From Lepeophtheirus salmonis (taxonomy: Eukaryota > Arthropoda > Copepoda > Siphonostomatoida > Caligidae): a stretch of DNA of 64,000 nt. The DNA lies in assembly GCF_016086655.4 (NCBI RefSeq), contig NC_052132.2:7256805-7320804 (forward strand). Direction: 5' to 3'. Below, piece by piece: positions 56,588 to 64,000 of this stretch (the first letter of the stretch is position 1; every line of letters starts with the position of its first letter). The notes under the pieces were generated by a model. The model made no database searches. It was not told where the DNA came from and was given only the letters and a program-made list of their open reading frames with translations. The translations under genes and the position numbers were made by a program.

Positions 56588-57520
56588 TAGTATTGGGACA
56601 ATAACGTGAACACATTTATTAAATATTTGAAGTATGTCAACAAATTATGTTTTGGTTTTTATTTAAAATATAATATATTGATAAATTCGTAAAATAAGAA
56701 ATATTATTAACTTATTAAATATATCCACCTTACGTTTGAATTACAGCCTCCCAACAGTTCTTCATACATTGCAGGAGTCACGAATATATTTTTCGGGAAT
56801 TTTGTTCCATTCCCGTACAATAGTACATTTTAAAGAGCTGATATCATGATAGCTGGATTGATTAATCTTCCTATTCAGATATCTCTATGTAAAATATTCT
56901 ATATGATTTAAATCTGATGAACAAGGCGGCAAATTTCCTTAAGCCAAAACCTTTTATTCAATTTCAAACAATGTTGTGTTTTTTTGGAGGCCTCGAGGGG
57001 TGCAGATTCTTGTATAAAGACATAATTTTATACCTTGGGCTCAGGCCATGACAGATGGAGGTTTCACACGTTTAGTTATTATTTTCTGGAACCTTAGAGA
57101 TATATTTTTCTAGGATTCCATGTCCATATTTTTTTTTTATATAACCTCCATGTTGAAAAGCTTTTCGTCACACAAAACAAAATATCAACCTCGCCTGACT
57201 TTTAAAGGAGGTTGAGAACTTACTCTTTTCTTTTCCTTCTGGAATCTTGAGAAAATTGACGTCGGTGTCAGGGTCCGTAGCAATTCATCATAACATCATT
57301 TCGACAATTTCTTGATTGTTTTAAAACTTATTCCTATTGAGTGGGATTTACTTACATTAGAATTGGAAGAAAAAAAAAATATTAATTTTAAACACAATTG
57401 CTAGCACATATCATTGAATTACTTGAATAGGTATTTAGATTTGACTGATTATTCAATTTATAGAAATCCGGTTTCAAATGCAATTTTTATGGGACATTAT
57501 ATGGAAGGGCACTTATGTAT
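56588..57520 (-). mobile_element. Tc1-like element, decayed, transposase on minus strand
   Basis: TA followed by CATAGTATTGGGACAATAACG (56589-56609) has the form of a Tc1/mariner terminal repeat. The far end near 57490-57530 (ATGGGACATTATATGG) is only a faint partner. The interior encodes a Tc1-like transposase relic on the minus strand. Boundaries at the high-coordinate side are uncertain. Confidence 0.55.
56715..57260 (-). pseudogene. Tc1-like transposase relic with DDE blocks
   Basis: Reading down the minus strand, the order is: LNLL..SGEVDILF; CDEKLFNMEGYI (first catalytic acid, about 57170); GHGILEKYISKVPEN; a PPSVM block; AQGIKLC; SAPLEASKKTQHC (second block, about 57010-56975, with the aspartate replaced); LPPCSSDLNHIEYF (third block, about 56935-56895); RYLNRKINQSSYHDISSLK; and REWNKIPEKYIRDSCN. 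Many stops and frame changes interrupt it. N-terminal DNA-binding motifs are not visible, so it is either 5'-truncated or too decayed. Confidence 0.7.
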
Positions 57521-57524
57521 CTGT

Positions 57525-58555
57525 ACATAGCATTTAGATTATATCTATCTATAATGTTACAATTTGAGTTAATTTAACGATGTACATTTTTGTAGCATGT
57601 CATAGTAATAAAGATTAATAGAAATAGTTTATATAGTTTGTGAAGCACGTTTCAAGAACAATGTGGTTATAAATAAAATTTGCTATTAAATGTAATTTAA
57701 TTTGTCACATGGATTTATTAATAAACTTGTTTTTCTTGTTTAACATTTTATAGATAATTTTATCCAAAAATCATAAAATGAACCTTATAAAAATTACTAG
57801 ATTTGTGAAAAAATATGACATACCATTAAGTCAATAATAAATAAATAATAATATATATGTTTCAAAATGAATTTACAAATAAATTATATACTACCATATT
57901 AAATTTTGAAGATTATCCTTTTTGTAATACATTTTTCCCCTTTCAAATTGTATAATAGGCTGCTGATGTCAACAATTGTCTTAATTCAATTGTAAATATG
58001 GATCTCTAACGCACTTTCCTCGTACTCTACAACTTACCCATCCTTACTTATCAGTATTCAAGGTAATATTGTTTTCAAAACAAAATAAACGGGAGCCTAT
58101 TTTCTTAGAGTCTCTTTATTTGGTACAGGTCATATTCTACAATATTTATTCATTGACACGGGAAATAATATTAACGTAATTATTATGTAACTCAAACAAT
58201 CTCTTTCATAATTTTAAGGAATGATACAAACAAAATTAGAAGTTTGAATTTGTACTAACAATGGATATTGTAATCCTGTATGATTAATGCATAATTTACA
58301 TTCAAATTAACTTTCGTAACAGGTCCTTGTTTTTCAATGTTTAACTAAATTCCAAACTATACATATTTACCTACCTCTTTATAAAATATGAAATATTTAC
58401 TTTATCATGGCGGTTACCACATCTATTATGGTGTAAACAAAATACGTGTATAGATCATAGAGATATATCTACGGTATAGACAATTTATTACATTATACAT
58501 ATTTCTAAGAAAATTGCATATTATAATCTCCGAAACTCAACAATTTTTCCATTCA
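57525..58555. other. AT-rich stretch, no gene recognised
   Basis: No supported frame, inverted ends or repeats were found. Confidence 0.4.
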
Positions 58556-58609
58556 AAGGTTTCTGTGATTTGAAATGTGTAGTGATGAAAATCGTGTGTA
58601 TAATGGTCA

Positions 58610-59513
58610 GTGATTTGCCAAATATTCTGATTTACAGTCAATGCATCAACAATATGCATGTTTCTTGTGGCAAAAGCACGACCTCAATCAAACACCACTT
58701 GGAAAACATCCATGAAGTCGCTTAAAATTATTTTATCAATAATGATACTTTACAACAATTAGTCTATGATTTTGTCCAGACAAAAAAAAATGTTGTCAGG
58801 GCTTCGAATATAAATGCTTGATTGAAAGGCAGATATGATTATGATCAAGGATCTAAAAAGTGTATTCATTGTTTGAATAATTCTTTAAAAAATATGATTT
58901 TTTTTGAGTGACGAGTATTTTAGCTAGCAAGAAATGTTAGAGTGAGTAACGAGTATTGAGACGAATAGCAAGTATTTTAGTGAGTAACAAGTATTGAGGC
59001 GAGTGAAGAGTATTCAAGTGAGTAACGAGTTTTCAAGCAAGTAACGAGTATTCAAGTGAGTAACGAGTATTCAAGCGAGTAACAATTGTAGCACATAATT
59101 CCTCGAGTATTTTTTTTTTTTCAGAAACTCGAATATACTCAAGCAGCAAAATTCAGCTCGTGGTACATTTGACCATCTTAAAAGAAAAATAAACTAAAAT
59201 TTAACATGATAAACCTGACAATTTGAAGAATGGTTTAAAGGAGAGAAAGAATAACTATCATGACGTTCCATTAGATCGGCAAAAATCATCTGTGGCCAGG
59301 GAGGAGGGGAAAAACAAAATCAATAAGGAGATTATCACGAACTATTATGATGTCGATCTTCAATTCTACTCCGAGTCTATCATGGACTTCCAATTATAAC
59401 CCTGCAACAAATCCTCAAGTTTATTGTCCGTCTTTAATGAGCGAATGTTCAGTCAGGTTTGGAGCATAATTCAATTAGAAGAAAAACAAGTTCAATACTC
59501 AGAAATTAAATAG
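58610..59513 (+). pseudogene. hAT-like transposase relic (BED finger and dimerisation end)
   Basis: Near 58653-58725 the plus strand reads MHVSCGKSTTSIKHHLENIH plus EVA and a stop. This matches the second half of a BED zinc finger (C..C, then T..L..HL...H), the DNA-binding domain of hAT transposases. At about 59415-59513 the frame SSLLSVFNERMFSQVWSIIQ plus LEEKQVQYSEIK and stop resembles the hAT C-terminal dimerisation block, where families have SS..SERVFS. The catalytic middle is absent, and a 20-bp minisatellite and plain AT-rich DNA sit in its place. Terminal repeats and an 8-bp target duplication were not found. Each half alone is weak, but their order and spacing support the call. Confidence 0.45.
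58907..59083 (+). repeat. Minisatellite, ~20-bp unit GAGTAACGAGTATTCAAG
   Basis: About nine units such as GAGTAACGAGTATTCAAGYG run head to tail. The last four are nearly identical and the earlier ones are diverged (GAGTAACAAGTATTGAGGCG and similar). A flanking CTCGAGTA..ACTCGAATATACTC (59102-59140) repeats the core word in both orientations. Non-coding. Confidence 0.75.
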
Positions 59514-59514
59514 T

Positions 59515-62500
59515 AAAGACAACTGCTAAGGAAAAGAAAATTCTTTCTTTAGAATACCAATTCCAAAAATTGGGCTTGGTACAAAATTTACACGATTTAC
59601 GTAACTAAAAATATATCTTTTTTGTAAGAGAAAAAATGTCATGATATATAATATTTTAGAAGGATGAAAATTACTAACATTATCTTCCTTAATCAAAAAA
59701 AATATTTTAAATAAGAGAATCTCTTATTTTGACAGGGAGAGTTGTTGAGGTTTGAAGATTATAAAATGCAATGCTGTTAGAAATAAATGGCTTTTAAACG
59801 CATAATAAATGTGGTAACTCGCCTTATAATGAAAATTTCTTTATGTTAGATTTAAAAAAATATATATATATTTAAATTAAATTTTAGTTTTAATCTAATT
59901 TGTATTTATAAAAGTTATAAATTTTAACTCTCATGTATTCATAATGCTGATCACTATATATTAGGGGATCTATGTATTTCCTTTCACTGTGAAAAATAAC
60001 TCAAATACCATCAAATCCTGTGATAATTCTCTAAAGAATGAAGTTTCATCTCTAAATGTTTAGTCAGGTAATATTTCTTATAAAATTTAATTAAACGAAA
60101 CATATTTTTTATCTATTGTTTATAAATATTGCAGTAAGATGTTATTGATAATTATTTTTTAATACGTTTAACAAAATAGTCTAAGAAAATACCAATGCCT
60201 CATTTTGCGAATTTTGTGTAGCAAGTATAATTATAATTCTTTTGAAGATTTTGATTAATTAATCATAAAATAATAAAATTGTTTACTTTAAAACTACAAA
60301 TAAAAAGAAAAGTTCATTTGAATATAACACCCATATTCCATTAGAGTCGATACTTGTATTCCAAAACAGTATTTAATCTTAAACATAAACTTAAAATTGA
60401 TGATTTACCGTATTATCAATGAGTATTAAATTGTACTTAATCAAACAGAGCTTATATGAGTTTCAATACTTATTACAAAAATACATTTTTATTGTTATCA
60501 ACGTTTTGTCGAATTCATAACTATTATAAATATGAATAAATTATGAATTGTGTGTAAAAAACTAATAATAACAAACTATTCTGGAGTCAAAAGATATTTG
60601 GATCACTTTATTTTTCATTGGAGAAGGGGTGTGGTCCCTGTGGCTTATATGGTACCCACACCACTCTAATGCACATTTTTGTAAAAAATATATTTATGTT
60701 TAAATAAAAAATATAAAATAAAAGTACGGAAGATATTTTTTATTCACGGAACCTTTTTTCATAATACAATTAATTTTCTAAAAGTATAGAAATCCTAAAA
60801 CTCTGATTGTCGTACCAACGGTAAATTATTTAAATGCAAACATAATTTAAACTTTCTTCTACAAAAAAAGACACCATTTTGACTACATTCTAAATTATTT
60901 CGTTTAAGAATCGTTTATTTTTAAATTTGACTAAATACAAATCGTTAAAAATATTAAAACAAAATTTTTTATATATATTCACTTTACTTCTCTTAAATCT
61001 ACTTTAAATAGATATTATTAACTATTTACTATTTTCATTTTCTATTCTAAATGGATTTTTATGGCTATAAGATCTTACAATGAATAATACATGGGGAGTT
61101 AAACGGAACATTATTAGTATTTAACTCAACCTCTTCGTACAAAGAAAGATGATTTATTTATTTTGAGGAATATAATAGGACATAAGCAAACTAAATATAT
61201 ATATTATCCATAAGGTGGCGTGTAGCTTGTTTTTTAAGCTATTGATTTAAAGGCAATATCCATGCTCTAAATAATTTTGACAGTACCCTCAATGTGAGTA
61301 GCATAGACATATATTTTGTAGTAAATAATATTCATTCCCTATTATCAAAAAGTTTTGGCGTCCCGTCAGTTCCCAAATAAATATTTTTGATAAAACATAT
61401 AATGATCAATTAATCTTGGCTAAAGTTATAAAACAACTGAGTATAAAAACGAATATTTGTAGCAGGTAGCAGTCTAGGCAATTCTTTATTTTTGTCCGCT
61501 AAATAGGTTAATATTGAACTTTCCGTTGAATAATTATCAACAATTTTTGTTGTTGTGCGCTGTCGATTCCTTCGTCTCACTTGATACGTCATGGCTAATT
61601 TATGATGTTTTGTTTTTGATAAATAAACAAATTGATTATTTATACTACACTTATGCTCCAGTTCCAAGAGGAGGCAGGAATAAAATTTCTTGTGTTGATC
61701 CTTTGTAGTATATATATTAGGGGGTATTCTGATAAAAAAAGGGGAATTTAGTATTACCGTTGATTTTTTTTTGTATTTTATTTCTCTAAATAAGAAAATA
61801 AAATTAATACGTCTAAAAAAATGTCCTACATAGACGCGTTTTAATTTGAAAATCTATAAAATGTCGAAAAAAGGGATATCTGGATGTTGTTTCTTTAAAA
61901 TTATTGATTTGAATCCAGTTACAGAATTTTTATTTTATTCAGCATTATAGATGAAGCATATATTTTGCAACAATATGTAACAATCCTTCTCTAACTTTCT
62001 TCATGGTAAGATTATTTTAGTTCTAAACATGCTGCCGATAAATAAATATTCTCTTTTGGTATTGCATATTACGCGCATTTATTTTGGTGTGTCTCTTCAT
62101 TTTTTTTTTTTCAAATCGGATTTTTTTGATACAAAATGTTAAACATATTATTATCAAATATATTTTTTTTGCTCATTGATGTTAAATAAGACATCCCATT
62201 TTACCAATTTTTAATTTTGGACTAATAAAACTCAGGTGATACCAAATTTCTAATTTCTGTGGTTGATTTTTGTTTTTGAAAATGTATATTTTTATATTCA
62301 ATAAGTTTGAACTTATTCCATTACGGTACAGTTATCTTGGCCATTTTATTATTTCTACGAAGAAAAAAATTGTTTATTATATAGAAATTATAGCTACGCT
62401 CTTAATAAAATATTATAATACAATATCGAATAAAATACCATGTCGGATTTTAATAATATTAAACAAATATATATGTTATTTATTTTAAAAATTGCGGAAA

Positions 62501-64000
62501 AATAATATGACAATGATAGTCTGTGAGTACTTAAGAAATGAATGGCCGGTGGTGTGATTGACTTATTTTGCTAACTAGCAAAAGATTTTGGGCCTTTTTT
62601 TTTTGAGGAAAGGTTGTGTTTTACATTAAACGTGCTATGAAGGGAAGAAATAATTACATAGGACATAAGGAAAATGACAAAAAAAAACCGATCAAGTGAC
62701 GTCATTTGTGGTGTCCTAAAAGGGACATCCTGTATAGAAAACATAGAACTCTGCGACAATCTATCTTAGAGACGCGTTTGCTTTTATCTCGACCATCCAC
62801 CATATATATAAATTGTTTTTTGAAGGGGGGCTTGTTTTGTGGAATTTTGTCGAAAACATATCCAAAAATTGAAAAAAAAAAAAAAAATTCAGAAATTCAG
62901 TCATTCTCAAAAAATATTGAATTTAATAAATAAAAAATTTTAAATATACAAAGATATATACAAAAAATTAAACTTATCCCTTTGCGTACTCCCTTTATCT
63001 ATAAATTAATATTACTACTATCCATAATAAGACTTTAACTAGGCCTAAATCAAGAGTAAAAATCAACTATTATTGAGACTGAAAGATAATTCATTGATAA
63101 GCGGGGATATTTTTCTATAGAATTAGTGAAAAGAATGTATTGTAAAGGGTACTTTACAAATTGAGACGGTTTACATGGACGAAAGAAAAAAATTAAATAG
63201 GATCTAATGTGGACCGAAGATATTTTAAGTCCCATATTAAGAACTGATATAACGCCATAAATTTGTTACTTAATTACTATCTAATATTTTTTTATAAACA
63301 AAACAAGTATCAAAGTTATTATAAAATAGAAAAACTACCCATAATGGGTAATATAATTTTATCATATTATCAAGTATAGTGAGGAACAAATTTGATTAAA
63401 TATTTGGTTAATAAATTAATAATTAGCTTGATTTGGAAAAAACACATTAAATATATTCTTTTTTTATGGTTACTATTAATTACTTTTGCTAATCACTAAT
63501 TCTCCGAAAAAATCAGTTTAAAAGAATCTTGCCATTTTTTTCACTTAGTCACTTTTCTTTTTTTTTCGACTGCAATGTTTCTTTGACATTTTTTTCTGCG
63601 CCATTATTTAATAAAATCTTCTCTTCGTATCGAAATGATAGTTTAAAAATAAAAATGAATTTACGAGTCTCAAAATTTATACATATATCCCTTTGTTATT
63701 TTTCTAATGCATAGAATAAAAAAAAGTATATCTTAAAAAAATATCTTTAAACTATCCTCAAAATGTGAGGCACGCCATTTTGAAACTTGCTCTTATATAG
63801 CTACGATTATTAAAATTGAAAGTACTGCATTCGTAAAAAATAACGTAATTACTCGATCATTATGAGTGTCCTTAGCAAAAACAAAAGTTTAAAATTGGCA
63901 CATCTCCATCCATCAACACCGATCCATGATTAAACTCAGAAAAAATACTTATCGTTTTACGTTTACACTGTGTGCCCCCCCGACAATTTATTTTTTTTTC
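59515..64000. other. Long AT-rich terminal stretch, no gene recognised
   Basis: I see no transposon ends, tandem arrays or motif-bearing frames. A GC-rich palindrome-like piece (GGTGTGGTCC..GGTACCCACACC) is at about 60629-60664, resembling the caps of the AT-rich minisatellite family. Opposed open frames at 61410-61667 (minus) and 61514-61708 (plus) overlap and have no family support. A possible transposon-end-like word (AGGGACATCCTGTATAG) lies at about 62721. Confidence 0.4.

Noticed and set aside
61410..61708. Overlapping opposite-strand frames (85 and 64 codons)
   Set aside because: They are mutually antisense, with no motif or repeat match. At most one could be real, and neither has evidence.
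62715..62740. Transposon-end-like word AGGGACATCCTGTATAG
   Set aside because: It resembles mariner ends, but no partner, TA-bordered interval or transposase sequence was found within several kb.
1..64000. CRISPR array, bacterial operons, viral genome or toxin genes
   Set aside because: No regularly spaced identical repeats, no gene clusters and no recognisable viral structural or replication motifs were found. Everything identifiable is eukaryotic transposon relic or sparse host exon.

Overview
This window looks like gene-poor, strongly AT-rich nuclear DNA from an arthropod. Three things suggest this. There is no prokaryotic-style gene packing, the few coding stretches are short or spliced (GT..AG), and the window is filled with decayed Tc1/mariner, piggyBac and hAT DNA transposons. 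The transposase families resemble those common in crustaceans, and a parasitic copepod such as a salmon louse would fit. That species guess is inference from family resemblance, not proof. I saw no rRNA, tRNA, CRISPR array or bacterial-style operon.

Host coding content is minimal. The best candidate is a two-exon gene at 6698-7097 (49 + 46 codons, 112-bp intron, AATAAA at 7281) with no family I recognise. A single exon-like open stretch at 4178-4402 ends at a good splice donor. A weaker open stretch lies at 39919-40105 on the minus strand.

Layout. 1-2.8 kb: a dispersed repeat, then empty AT-rich DNA, then a GGACCGG-type repeat and an 85-bp tandem repeat. 3.2-5.8 kb: a Tc1 fragment abutting a CCG-ended mariner-like element, a candidate exon and another transposase relic. 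6.7-7.3 kb: the small spliced gene. 7.3-14 kb: nearly empty. 14.2-15.1 kb and 18.0-18.5 kb: two palindromic mariner derivatives with two like ends. 19-31 kb: AT-rich minisatellites, Tc1/mariner relics and dispersed repeats. 31.36-32.66 kb: the best preserved mariner-superfamily element, still broken. 33.5-36.6 kb: a cluster of CCG-ended elements, a 77-bp copy of the neighbouring transposase and a second Tc1 family. 40.5-45.8 kb: a ~530-bp inverted repeat enclosing ~4.2 kb that holds a 1,070-bp Tc1-like element. 50.6-52.5 kb: a 556-bp Tc1-like miniature element that keeps an open DNA-binding-domain ORF, then a piggyBac relic. 53.6-54.2 kb: a ~100-bp tandem array. 56.6-59.5 kb: a minus-strand Tc1 relic and a hAT relic with a ~20-bp minisatellite. 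59.5-64 kb: nothing I can name.

The recurrent theme is transposase copies that keep the N-terminal DNA-binding part and/or the extreme C-terminus but have lost the catalytic core, together with head-to-head mariner palindromes. I found no complete intact transposase and no convincing new multi-gene system. The most worthwhile leads are the open DNA-binding-only ORF at 50819-51271, the palindromic mariners, the microhomology-type internal deletion at 44231-44240, the inverted repeat at 40.5/45.3 kb and the unrecognised spliced gene.
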